This document shows, one piece after another, positions 1 to 7,315 of a stretch of 64,000 bases of DNA (positions within the stretch are counted from its first letter, which is position 1; each line of letters begins with the position of its first letter). The notes under the pieces are model-generated. The model saw only the letters and a program-made list of their open reading frames with translations. It did no database searches and was not told the origin of the DNA. A program made the position numbers and the translations under genes. Origin of the DNA: CAIKZY01 sp044374195 (GTDB lineage Bacteria; Actinomycetota; Actinomycetes; S36-B12); the NCBI GenBank assembly GCA_044374195.1, contig JBILOY010000004.1:1-64000 (forward strand), given 5' to 3'.

Positions 1-132
1 GTACTGCGGCGTGAAACCGCACTTGCTCGCCGTGTTCACCACCAGCACCGGCTTGCCCCGGTACTGATCCAGGCTGACCTGCTGGCCATGGTTGTCGGTG
101 AAGCTCAGGTCGTACAGGCTCTCGTTGCTCAT
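1..132 (-). CDS. Glutathione peroxidase, N-terminal part (cut by window edge)
   Basis: Reads leftward off the window; only the first 44 residues are visible. The protein starts MSNESLYDLSF and carries the peroxidase signature around NTASKCGFTPQY. The peroxidatic position is Cys, not selenocysteine, as in most bacterial glutathione or thioredoxin-dependent peroxidases. The family reduces hydrogen and lipid peroxides in the cytoplasm. The ATG at 132 is the natural N-terminus for the family. The rest of the gene lies outside the window. Confidence 0.88.
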   Translation of the reverse strand, partial: MSNESLYDLSFTDNHGQQVSLDQYRGKPVLVVNTASKCGFTPQY

Positions 133-202
133 GAGTCCAGTGTCCACCGTGCGGGGGAGCCGCGCACCTCGCCACGAGGGAAGGAAGGGGTTAAGAGCCG
201 AT

Positions 203-231
203 TTGGACGAAACCAGCCCCCGCCGTATCCT
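203..231 (+). promoter_or_regulatory. Promoter of tRNA-fMet
   Basis: A -35-like TTGGAC (203-208) and a -10-like TATCCT (226-231) are separated by 17 nt. They would start transcription near 238, about 11 nt before the tRNA. Prediction by eye. Confidence 0.55.
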
Positions 232-248
232 TGGGGAGCACAAAGCGA

Positions 249-325
249 CGCGGGGTGGAGCAGCTCGGTAGCTCGCTGGGCTCATAACCCAGAGGTCACA
301 GGTTCAAATCCTGTCCCCGCTACCA
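249..325 (+). tRNA. Initiator tRNA-fMet (CAT)
   Basis: A 77-nt cloverleaf with encoded CCA. The anticodon stem-loop is CTGGG CTCATAA CCCAG; its anticodon is CAT and it has the three consecutive G-C pairs typical of initiators. The first base pair of the acceptor stem is a C/T mismatch, another initiator hallmark. The T arm is ACAGG TTCAAAT CCTGT. A strong terminator follows directly. Degenerate copies of its 3' end occur near 423, 21833 and 26939. Confidence 0.96.
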
Positions 326-330
326 AAGGA

Positions 331-364
331 AATGACCCAGGGTGAACCCCTGGGTCATTTTTTT
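331..364 (+). terminator. Rho-independent terminator of tRNA-fMet
   Basis: Inverted arms AATGACCCAGG and CCTGGGTCATT with a short loop, followed by a run of seven or more T. Classic intrinsic terminator just after the tRNA. Confidence 0.9.
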
Positions 365-378
365 CGCGTCGAGAGCGA

Positions 379-435
379 GTCAGGACTAGTGAGGAAATTC
401 GCCGAGGGGCGATCCGACGGCTCCTGTCCCCGCTA
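379..435 (+). repeat. att-like repeat copy 1 (ends in a tRNA 3'-end copy)
   Basis: An imperfect ~55-bp unit that ends in CCTGTCCCCGCTA, a copy of the T-arm/acceptor 3' end of the adjacent tRNA-fMet. A close copy lies at 21792-21845, and the first part (CAGGATTTGGGAGGAGATTC in the other copies) recurs at 27003-27030. No gene is seen between this repeat and the Zur box at 700. Confidence 0.7.
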
Positions 436-699
436 ACACTGTTAGGTCTCAGGACATCCTCACGCGATGCCCCAAGACCTTCTTTTGCTGGGTCTCTCTT
501 TTTGCCCTTATGGAGTGCGCCTCGCCTTTGGGAGCGGAGCCTGACCTGCATTCTCAGAAGGTTTCGGTTAGTTGATCAAGTCGCGGGGACGACTGGGAGG
601 GGGCTTCGCCCGTGTGCGAAGTCGGATTGGTGATGGCGCCTACGCCCCCCCTACTCGCGCGCTCTCGGCGTGTCGAACGAGCGCCCCACCAAGTTAGCC
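436..699. other. Intergenic, nothing recognised
   Basis: No ORF here has recognisable protein features, and no tRNA or strong hairpin was found. Confidence 0.5.
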
Positions 700-723
700 A
701 ATGAGAATCATTATCATTAAGAT
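700..723 (+). promoter_or_regulatory. Zur box 1 with overlapping -10
   Basis: AATGAGAATCATT (700-712) runs into TATCATTA and then a -10-like TAAGAT (718-723). The 13-mer is nearly identical to those at 1501-1513 (reverse) and 5556-5568. A repressor bound here would cover the promoter of the two-gene operon starting at 765. Assignment to Zur rests on the motif and on the linked zur and znu genes. Confidence 0.75.
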
Positions 724-764
724 TCTCTACAGCGTACGAGGAGTCGAGAACCGAGGAGGTCCGT

Positions 765-1043
765 GTGAATCAACCTGAACCCGTTGCGGCGACCGCAGCC
801 CAGGGCGGTCTCGCTCCCGCCGAACTCGATAACACTCTCGGCGAGTTGACGGGCGCCACCACCAACGAGGCCGCCTCTCGCCGCCGCGATGCAGGGCCGG
901 GCTTCGACGCGTTTGGGAAGGTCCAACTCAAGAACCGGCAGAGTCGAAATCCGGGTATGGGCGACCCGCTGCGTACTCCTGTTCGCACAGCCGTCCGCAA
1001 AGCTGTGCCGTCTGCGCTCACGACGAATGCGGGTGGTGGCTGA
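765..1043 (+). CDS. Unknown 92-aa protein, first gene of a putative Zur-repressed operon
   Basis: GTG start with an excellent Shine-Dalgarno AGGAGGT at 754-760. The product is hydrophilic, without signal peptide, membrane segment or cysteines. The C-terminal third is basic and Thr/Val/Arg-rich (DPLRTPVRTAVRKAV) and it ends AGGG. I do not recognise the family. Its TGA overlaps the ATG of the next gene by one base, so the two are probably translationally coupled. The Zur-type box at 700 suggests expression under zinc starvation. It could be a non-zinc substitute protein, a chaperone partner or a modified peptide; nothing in the sequence decides. Confidence 0.6.
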   Translation: MNQPEPVAATAAQGGLAPAELDNTLGELTGATTNEAASRRRDAGPGFDAFGKVQLKNRQSRNPGMGDPLRTPVRTAVRKAVPSALTTNAGGG

Positions 1044-1297
1044 TGGTCTCTCGAGGGATCACGAGGCTCAAATCGTTGCGCCGCCGCTCGAAGGAACTCT
1101 CATTGAGTTCCGACGTTGGTCTGATTGACCAACGAGGCATCCCCACGCACGCGTGTCTCAACTGCGGGAGCAACGTCTTCATCATTCAGGCAGTCTTCGA
1201 AGACTATGACATCGCCGGCTGGTACATCGACGGATCCTGCTCCAGTTGTGGAAGTCCGCTGACGGTGCCATGCCCCGTCGATGACCCCGCGCGCTAG
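1043..1297 (+). CDS. Small zinc-ribbon-like protein, unknown function
   Basis: 84 aa, ATG overlapping the preceding stop (TGATG). After a basic N-terminus it has two CxxC knuckles, CLNCGS near residue 38 and CSSCGS near residue 68, 26 residues between them, a layout typical of a four-Cys zinc ribbon; a last Cys lies in CPVDDP. Such ribbons bind zinc and often contact nucleic acid or protein. Placement in an apparently zinc-repressed operon is odd for a zinc-requiring fold. It may sense or deliver zinc, or bind another metal. Family not recognised. Confidence 0.65.
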   Translation: MVSRGITRLKSLRRRSKELSLSSDVGLIDQRGIPTHACLNCGSNVFIIQAVFEDYDIAGWYIDGSCSSCGSPLTVPCPVDDPAR

Positions 1298-1495
1298 TGG
1301 CCCTCGGACCTCTGGAAGCGCAATACACCTGAGCGAGGTGTGCATCGCACGCCGGAGTTTGCAGAATTCCCGCCTCCTCGCGATGGATAAATGCGGGGCT
1401 CGAGGTAAGAAGTGGATGGGTCGAACTCGTCCTTGATGGAGGTTCACCGTGAGAACGGAACGCGACTGAGGGGCTGCACGGCACTGGTTTGCTAA

Positions 1496-1518
1496 TTGAC
1501 AATGATTATCGTTAAGAT
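1496..1518 (+). promoter_or_regulatory. Zur box 2 with overlapping -10
   Basis: AATGATTATCGTT (1501-1513) is the reverse complement of the 13-mer found at box 3 with one mismatch. It abuts a -10-like TAAGAT at 1513-1518, the same box/-10 geometry as box 1. It precedes the ATPase-CobW-WD40-ferredoxin operon. Confidence 0.75.
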
Positions 1519-1572
1519 TATTCTCTGTTGGGTGTCCCGTTCATACTTGCCTGCCTTGCCGAGTGTGGCCCG

Positions 1573-2589
1573 GTGAACGGGCGGCAGCCCTCGTTTTCGC
1601 GAGGATGTCCACAGATTGCTCTTGATGACGTGCACTTCGCCTACCCCGGTTGGCCTCTGGTCCTGAAAGAGATCTCCGCAACTGTCGAGCAGGGCCAAAT
1701 CGTCTGCATTCTCGGCGCGAACGCGTCAGGCAAGTCGACCCTGATGGGGATCATCGGAGGGCTGCTGGAGCCCACGTCAGGCACCGTCTCGTACTCGAAT
1801 GGTGCTGCCGACGCACTGACGCCGACTGTGTGTTCCGTGATTGATGGATGCACGACTGCCCGTGCTCGAGGCGCGAAGCCAGTTTCAGTGCAGCCGCTTC
1901 GATGGCAATCCAATGACAGATCGACCGAAATCTTCGGTGCGCTGAGCATCAACCCGGGAGACATTCCTCGCAGGAAGCAATTATCACGTGGTCAACGACA
2001 CCGTCTCGCTCTGGCCGAGGCGATGCTGGCGCGTCCAGCGACCCTGATCGTCGACGACCCCTTCAATGAACTTGACGCAGTCGGTCAGTCAGTGCTCCTA
2101 GAGCTGCTTGCTCGCCATCGAAGTGACGGAGCCGCGATCGTCCTGGCCACCAGCGATGTGCTTCTTGCCTGTCAGGCAGCAGACCGAATCGGGATCCTGC
2201 GCGACGGGCACTTGCGGTGGGAGCACCCCGATGACGTGATGCTCAATGTTCACCAAGTGCATGCGGCGGGGCTGTGTCCACCGTCCCACGTTGACCGGAT
2301 ACGGCACGGAAGTGGCTTGCGGCAGCACTCCATGACTGGTGCACATGCGTCCAGGCTTGCGGCAGTCGTCCGTGACCGACTGTCCTTGGATCGTGACGCG
2401 CATGTGCTGCTGCAGCAGTCACGTGCTGATCGTCACCATGCACGGATGGCGACAAGTTTGATCACTGTTGATCGACCGGAAATGCGGACATGGCTGTTCG
2501 CTGGCCCCCTCTGCGACCTTTCCCCGATCGAACTATCGAAAACCCTCATCGCCAACCCGGAAGGTCACACTCATGTCGCAAGTCTCTGA
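1573..2589 (+). CDS. Divergent ABC-type ATPase in the Zur operon
   Basis: About 338 aa from GTG 1573; an in-frame TTG at 1528 would lie almost on the predicted transcription start, so 1573 is preferred. Walker A GANASGKST is at residues 48-56, a signature LSRGQ in mid-protein, and Walker B LIVDDP, where the catalytic Glu is replaced by Asp. The H-loop histidine appears to be Ser (LATSD). The helical domain between Walker A and signature is poorly conserved, and about 100 C-terminal residues match nothing I know. No membrane partner is encoded nearby, so it may not be a transporter subunit. It overlaps the CobW gene by 17 nt. Confidence 0.7.
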   Translation: MNGRQPSFSRGCPQIALDDVHFAYPGWPLVLKEISATVEQGQIVCILGANASGKSTLMGIIGGLLEPTSGTVSYSNGAADALTPTVCSVIDGCTTARARGAKPVSVQPLRWQSNDRSTEIFGALSINPGDIPRRKQLSRGQRHRLALAEAMLARPATLIVDDPFNELDAVGQSVLLELLARHRSDGAAIVLATSDVLLACQAADRIGILRDGHLRWEHPDDVMLNVHQVHAAGLCPPSHVDRIRHGSGLRQHSMTGAHASRLAAVVRDRLSLDRDAHVLLQQSRADRHHARMATSLITVDRPEMRTWLFAGPLCDLSPIELSKTLIANPEGHTHVASL

Positions 2590-3580
2590 CGATCCCCGCA
2601 TTCCCGTCACCGTACTGACGGGGTTCCTAGGCTCTGGGAAGACCACCCTGCTCAACAGGGTGCTTCGCGAGCAGCACGGTATGCGCATTGCTGTGGTCGA
2701 GAACGAATTCGGCGAAGTTGGCATCGACGACGGTCTCATCATGGCCTCGGATGAAGAGATCTTCGAGATGAACAACGGGTGCATCTGCTGCACCGTTCGG
2801 GGGGACCTGATCCGAATTCTCGGTGCCCTGGTCAAGCGCCGAGACAAGTTCGATCGGATCCTCATCGAGACCACGGGATTGGCCGATCCCGCACCAGTCG
2901 CCCAAACGTTTTTTGTCGACGACGAACTTCAACGCACCTGTCGTCTCGATGCCATCATCACCCTCGTCGATGCACGCCACTCCCTCGTTCACCTTGACGA
3001 GACCAAGCCTGATGGTGTGGAAAACGAATCCGTGGAGCAGGTCGCCTTCGCCGACCGGATCATCCTGAACAAGGTCGATCTCGTCGCCGAGAGCGAACTG
3101 GAGCTCGTGGAGCGGCGGATTCGTGGCATCAACAGCCACGTTGACATCCTCAGGGCGCAGTTCGCGGACGTGCCGTTGCACGAGATCTTGGATGTGGGGG
3201 CCTTCGATCTTGATCGAATTCTTGCTGATGATCCCGGGTTCCTCGCAGACACAGATCACCAGCACGACCTGTCCGTATCCAGCGTCGGTATCGAATGCGA
3301 GGGGTCGGTGGACGAGGATCGATTCAATGACTGGTTGCGAAACCTGCTCGTCTCTCGGGGTGTGGACATCTTCCGTTCAAAGGGTGTGCTGGCCGTTCAA
3401 GGTTCCGACCACCGATTCATCTTTCAAGGCGTGCACATGCTGATAGACGCCGACGAGGGTCGCGCGTGGGAGGACGAGCCGCGCCTGAATCGTCTCGTCT
3501 TCATCGGTCGCAATCTCGATCGCCACGAGCTCGAGTCTGGATTCCGTGCCTGTCTCGTGGACGCGGAGGTCACCCGATGA
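2573..3580 (+). CDS. COG0523 / CobW-family GTPase, probable zinc metallochaperone
   Basis: 335 aa. P-loop GFLGSGKTT at residues 17-25, the family metal-binding motif CICC at 70-73, then ETTGLADP and the base-specificity motif NKVDLV; the C-terminal CobW_C domain is present. A short TDHQHD stretch may add metal ligands. COG0523 GTPases under Zur control deliver scarce zinc to client proteins or support zinc-independent function during starvation (family knowledge). ATG 2573 is chosen because it puts the P-loop at the usual distance from the start. Stop overlaps the next ATG (ATGA). Confidence 0.9.
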   Translation: MSQVSDDPRIPVTVLTGFLGSGKTTLLNRVLREQHGMRIAVVENEFGEVGIDDGLIMASDEEIFEMNNGCICCTVRGDLIRILGALVKRRDKFDRILIETTGLADPAPVAQTFFVDDELQRTCRLDAIITLVDARHSLVHLDETKPDGVENESVEQVAFADRIILNKVDLVAESELELVERRIRGINSHVDILRAQFADVPLHEILDVGAFDLDRILADDPGFLADTDHQHDLSVSSVGIECEGSVDEDRFNDWLRNLLVSRGVDIFRSKGVLAVQGSDHRFIFQGVHMLIDADEGRAWEDEPRLNRLVFIGRNLDRHELESGFRACLVDAEVTR

Positions 3581-4623
3581 CGCGAGATGCCGGTCAGGTG
3601 GGCATTGCGGAGTGGGTCATCCAGATTGCCGACACCCCCGAATCGCTCGTGCACGGGGGCGAGCGTGTCATCGTTGTCGGTGTCGAGGGGAGCGTCACTG
3701 TGGTCATGAGCGCATCGGGTGCGGTGTGTGCGACAACAGAGATCAGTGGGGGCCTCACGCATGCGGCCATTCGGCCGTCTGGAGACCGAGTGGTCGTGAC
3801 CGGCCCGTTCGGGGCCTGGCTCTGGTTCCTTGCTGAGGATGAGCCACGGCCCCTGATCCAGGGGGCGTGGTGCTCGGTGGCGCGCTGGGCCACGGGTAAT
3901 CGCTTGGCCATCGCCTCGGGTCGGCACGTCGAGGTCTTCGACGAGGCGGGAAATCGCCTCTGGCGCTCAGAGCCCTTTCCCAGCACGGTGACCGATATTT
4001 CGTGGCTAGGCGGTCGGCACCGCCTCGCGGTCGCTGCATATGGAGGCGTGCACATCGTCGAGCCGCGCGAGCACGGCACATCCTCCTTCATGCCGTTCAC
4101 CGGATCCCTCCTTGCGATCTGCTCGAGTCCGAACGGCCGTTGGATCGTCTCGGGAAATCAGGACGCCACCTTGCAGGTGTTCCGTTCCGACAACGACACT
4201 CGTCTTGAGATGGAGGGATACCCGTCGAAGATCACTCGGGTCTGCTTTGACTCGACTGGGCGCTTCCTCGCCAACGATGGGGCCCCCGAGGTCACGGTGT
4301 GGGACTTCCGAGGCGCAGGTCCTCGGGGCCGCGCTCCCGTGCTCCTCGTGTCCGACGGTGACGGTCCATCCAGCAGCATTGGGGCACTGGCTTGGATGCC
4401 CGACGCCGCGGTACTGGCAGTTGGCTGGGCATCCGGCTCCTGCGCCACCTACCGGATCCTCGACGGAGTCCCCGGAAAGCCCCTCCGCCCACATGCGGTA
4501 CTGGCCGAGCTCGGCACCGAGATCACCGCCCTCGCCTGGGAACCAGGCGGACGCGCGATCGCCGTCGGGGGTAGGGACGGCGCAGTACGCCGGATCGAAC
4601 TGTCTACAGGGGTTCAGCGGTGA
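3577..4623 (+). CDS. WD40-like beta-propeller protein
   Basis: 348 aa, start ATG 3577 overlapping the cobW stop. The sequence shows repeated ~40-residue blades with phrases such as ISWLGGRHRLAVAAYGGV, WIVSGNQDATLQVF, FLANDGAPEVTVWDF and IAVGGRDGAVRRIEL. No signal peptide, so it should be cytoplasmic. Propellers usually act as protein-protein scaffolds. Tight coupling to the CobW GTPase suggests a partner or client platform in zinc delivery (inference). Followed by a GTGA-overlapping gene. Confidence 0.85.
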   Translation: MTRDAGQVGIAEWVIQIADTPESLVHGGERVIVVGVEGSVTVVMSASGAVCATTEISGGLTHAAIRPSGDRVVVTGPFGAWLWFLAEDEPRPLIQGAWCSVARWATGNRLAIASGRHVEVFDEAGNRLWRSEPFPSTVTDISWLGGRHRLAVAAYGGVHIVEPREHGTSSFMPFTGSLLAICSSPNGRWIVSGNQDATLQVFRSDNDTRLEMEGYPSKITRVCFDSTGRFLANDGAPEVTVWDFRGAGPRGRAPVLLVSDGDGPSSSIGALAWMPDAAVLAVGWASGSCATYRILDGVPGKPLRPHAVLAELGTEITALAWEPGGRAIAVGGRDGAVRRIELSTGVQR

Positions 4624-4973
4624 ACGCCTGCTCCGTGACTGTCTGCCGGGGATGCTGCTGCGGGCGCGAGGATCCCACCGGCGCGGACGCGCTACTGCGC
4701 TCGCTGGTGGACTCCCTTCCGGGGCACCTCATCCGCACGAGCGACTGTCTCGGACCGTGCGAGCGCAAGGACGTCATCGTGGTGAACCCGTCTGCCAGTG
4801 CTCGGCGCCGGGGCGCTCGACCCGTGTGGCTGGGTTGGATGAGGAAGACTGTTGCGGTGTTAGAGCTTGTCGAGTGGGTTGAGACGGGCGGGCCGGGGGA
4901 GGCAGACATTCCTAGCGGCCTTGATCTGCATACCTTCAGACCCCCGAAAAACTCTCGTAGCAGGGCCGGTTAG
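4620..4973 (+). CDS. (2Fe-2S) ferredoxin-domain protein with CRGCCCG motif
   Basis: 117 aa, GTG start inside the WD40 stop. It begins with VCRGCCCG and has further cysteines in SDCLGPCER, matching the short thioredoxin-like (2Fe-2S) ferredoxin family common in actinomycetes. The C-terminus contains ARPVWLG, also typical. Last gene of the Zur-box operon. Its role in zinc limitation is unknown; the cysteines could bind an Fe-S cluster or zinc. Confidence 0.8.
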   Translation: MNACSVTVCRGCCCGREDPTGADALLRSLVDSLPGHLIRTSDCLGPCERKDVIVVNPSASARRRGARPVWLGWMRKTVAVLELVEWVETGGPGEADIPSGLDLHTFRPPKNSRSRAG

Positions 4974-5009
4974 CAACGCCACGTGCCGCCTGGTCGTGGG
5001 GGAGACGTG

Positions 5010-5471
5010 TCACCCCTGGCGGCTGTGACCTTGACGGCTGCAGCTATTGCACACGCCGAACACGTCGAGCGTGTGGCTGACTTCGGAGAAGCCGTGCTCA
5101 GCGGCGATGGAATTAGTCCACCGTTCCACTGCCGATGCCTTCACCTCGACCGTGAGCCCGCATTCGCGGCACATCAAGTGGTGGTGGTGCCCTGATCGTT
5201 GCCCGCAACGGCGGTAGAGGGACTGACCATCAACTCCGTTCAGGACGTCGATGTCACCGATCTCGGCCATCGCCTGCAAGGACCGATACACCGTGGCGAG
5301 ACCAACCCTCTCGCCGCGGGCCGTGAGCATCTCGTGCAGGTCCTGAGCCGAGCGGAAGTCGTCGACATCCTGGAGCACTCCGGCGACAGCCGCTCGCTGC
5401 CGGGTCGAACGCTGCCCGATCGCACCAGGTGCCCGCGCGTTTGTGGTGGAGGACGTCACGGCCTTGCTCAC
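5010..5471 (-). CDS. zur: Fur-family zinc uptake regulator Zur
   Basis: 153 aa. N-terminal winged helix, ending with LATVYRSLQAMAE, then the metal-sensing domain with GHHHHLMCRECG and a second pair CNSCS near the C-terminus, giving the two CxxC motifs of the structural zinc site. Divergently transcribed from znuA with a Zur box between. In the family, Zn-loaded dimers repress uptake genes. The neighbourhood (znuACB, COG0523, three boxes) favours Zur over Fur. Confidence 0.92.
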   Translation of the reverse strand: MSKAVTSSTTNARAPGAIGQRSTRQRAAVAGVLQDVDDFRSAQDLHEMLTARGERVGLATVYRSLQAMAEIGDIDVLNGVDGQSLYRRCGQRSGHHHHLMCRECGLTVEVKASAVERWTNSIAAEHGFSEVSHTLDVFGVCNSCSRQGHSRQG

Positions 5472-5555
5472 CTGTGGACCTCCGATCGGGGTACTGACTC
5501 GCCAAGCCTACCCGGTTCGTGACGCTCGTCCGATCCGCCGTGGTACGTTATCCTT

Positions 5556-5573
5556 AATGATAATCATTTCTGA
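5556..5573 (+). promoter_or_regulatory. Zur box 3 (zur/znuA intergenic)
   Basis: A perfect 13-bp palindrome AATGATAATCATT at 5556-5568, 20 nt before the znuA ATG. It lies between divergent zur and znuA and probably controls znuACB, perhaps also zur. A Shine-Dalgarno-like ATAGGAGC (5573-5580) follows. Confidence 0.85.
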
Positions 5574-5588
5574 TAGGAGCTGCCCAGC

Positions 5589-6551
5589 ATGACCATACGG
5601 ACCACTCCCCACCGCCTCCTGCCCGTCGCGTGCGTCGGGCTGATGCTTGCCGCCCTGACCGCCTGCTCCTCGTCTGATGAGGCCGAGGGCACTGCCCCAT
5701 CAGCTGGCGCCGAGCCCCTCGCCGTTGCCGCCAACTTCTATCCGATCGAATGGCTGGCCGAACGGGTCGGAGGCGAGGTCGTGTCTGTCACCGGCCTCAC
5801 CCCGGTCGGCGAGGAGCCGCACGACCTGGCGCTGACCGCGCAGTCACGTCAGGCACTCGAGGATTCGGCAGTCACCTTCTATCTGGGCTCGGGGTTCCAG
5901 CCAGACGTCGAGAAGGCCGTCGAGGCACTGAGCGGGAGCACCACGGCCGTCGACCTGCTGGCCGCCCCCGGAGTGAACCTGCTCGATGCCCCCGCCGACC
6001 TCGGCAAGGAATCGCTGGCCGGCAACAAGGACCCGCACGTCTGGCTCGACCCGACCTTGATGGTGGCGATGGCCAACCAGATCGCCGAGACCCTCACCGC
6101 TCAGGCGCCCGAGCACGGCGACACGTTCGCGGCGAACCGCGATGCGCTGGTCGCCGCCCTGTCGGAGCTGGACGGCCAGCTCGGCACGGCCCTGGCCTCA
6201 TGCTCGATCGACACCATCGTCACTTCGCACGCGGCCTTCAACTACCTCGCGCAACGCTACGGGCTCACACAGATCGCCATCACCGGAATCAGTCCCGAGG
6301 ACCAGCCCGACCCGGCGACCCTGGAGCAGATCGCAGCCGACGCCAAGGCCGCCGGGGTGACGACCGTCTTCTTCGAGGACCAGCTCCCCGCCGACCTCTC
6401 CGAGACCGTGGCCGCCGAGATCGGAGCCTCGGTCGACCTGCTGTCCGCACTGGAGTTCGACCCAGCCGAGACGATCGGCGCCGGTCAGGACTACCTGACT
6501 GTGATGGCGGACAACGGCACCCGGCTCGCGAAGGGACTGCAGTGCTCGTGA
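5589..6551 (+). CDS. znuA: Zinc ABC transporter substrate-binding lipoprotein ZnuA
   Basis: 320 aa, cluster A-I metal-binding protein. A lipoprotein signal peptide ends in LTAC, with the lipidated Cys at residue 26. Metal-ligand histidines appear in GEEPHDLALT, KDPHVWLDP and TSHAAFNYL, with a carboxylate in FFEDQL. The His-rich loop of many ZnuA proteins is absent. It captures zinc outside the membrane for ZnuB/ZnuC. First gene of a tightly coupled znuACB operon directly behind the best Zur box. Confidence 0.93.
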   Translation: MTIRTTPHRLLPVACVGLMLAALTACSSSDEAEGTAPSAGAEPLAVAANFYPIEWLAERVGGEVVSVTGLTPVGEEPHDLALTAQSRQALEDSAVTFYLGSGFQPDVEKAVEALSGSTTAVDLLAAPGVNLLDAPADLGKESLAGNKDPHVWLDPTLMVAMANQIAETLTAQAPEHGDTFAANRDALVAALSELDGQLGTALASCSIDTIVTSHAAFNYLAQRYGLTQIAITGISPEDQPDPATLEQIAADAKAAGVTTVFFEDQLPADLSETVAAEIGASVDLLSALEFDPAETIGAGQDYLTVMADNGTRLAKGLQCS

Positions 6552-7315
6552 CGGGGGCCGTCGCACCGCCATCGCCTCCCGCGATCGAGACCATCGGGCT
6601 GAATGTGACGTACGGGCGGCACGAGGCCGTCCGCGACGTCAGCATCGTCGTGGCGGCGGGCGAGGCCGTCGCTCTCGTCGGCCGCAACGGCGCCGGGAAG
6701 TCATCCCTCCTGCGTGCGGTGTCGGGGCTCGAGAACGCGACCGGCCGCGTGGTGGTGCACGGCCAGCACTGCCACCACCGCACGACGCTGGCGCCCGTCG
6801 CGTACGTTCCGCAGCGGTCGACCGCTCGGTGGGACCTACCGCTCACCGTGTCCGAAGTGGTGGTGGCCGGCTGTCGCGCTCGTGGCGGCCGGTGGCGCCG
6901 GCCCAGTCCCGACGACCGCGGGCAGGTCCGGATGTCCCTTCGCACGTTCGGCATCGAGGACCTGCACGATCGAACCGTCGGCGCGCTGTCCGGCGGCCAG
7001 GCGCAACGGGTACTCCTGGCCCGGGCGTTCGTCCAGCAGCCGCGCGTCCTGCTCCTCGACGAGCCCTTCGCCGGCCTCGACAGCGCCAGCGCGGACAGCC
7101 TCTCGCACGCCATCGGCGAGCTCTGCGCGAACGGGATGACCGTCCTGTGCGCGATGCACGAGCTGGCGATCGCCCGGTCGGTGTTCCCGCGCACGATCGC
7201 GCTGGACCGAGCCGTGATCGCTGACGGGCCGACCGGCGAGGTCCTGGCGGCCGAGGGCATCGAGCGGATCTTCGTCACTCGGCACGCATCGTCCCCCGCC
7301 GGCACGGTCGGATGA
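6542..7315 (+). CDS. znuC: Zinc ABC transporter ATPase ZnuC
   Basis: About 257 aa. Start is GTG 6542 (5 nt after AAGGGA) or GTG 6548; both overlap znuA. Walker A GRNGAGKSS, Q-loop AYVPQRS, signature LSGGQAQRV, Walker B LLLDEPF and H-loop AMHELAIA are all intact, so it should be an active ATPase powering zinc import. Stop overlaps the znuB start. Confidence 0.93.
   Translation: MLVTGAVAPPSPPAIETIGLNVTYGRHEAVRDVSIVVAAGEAVALVGRNGAGKSSLLRAVSGLENATGRVVVHGQHCHHRTTLAPVAYVPQRSTARWDLPLTVSEVVVAGCRARGGRWRRPSPDDRGQVRMSLRTFGIEDLHDRTVGALSGGQAQRVLLARAFVQQPRVLLLDEPFAGLDSASADSLSHAIGELCANGMTVLCAMHELAIARSVFPRTIALDRAVIADGPTGEVLAAEGIERIFVTRHASSPAGTVG

Noticed and set aside
1100..1119. GGAACTC/GAGTTCC hairpin
   Set aside because: Lies inside the coding region of the zinc-ribbon gene and has no T tract.
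5750..6541. N-terminal extension of znuC into znuA
   Set aside because: It is the wrong-frame reading of znuA, whose own frame has all metal-binding motifs; ATPase homology begins after 6548.
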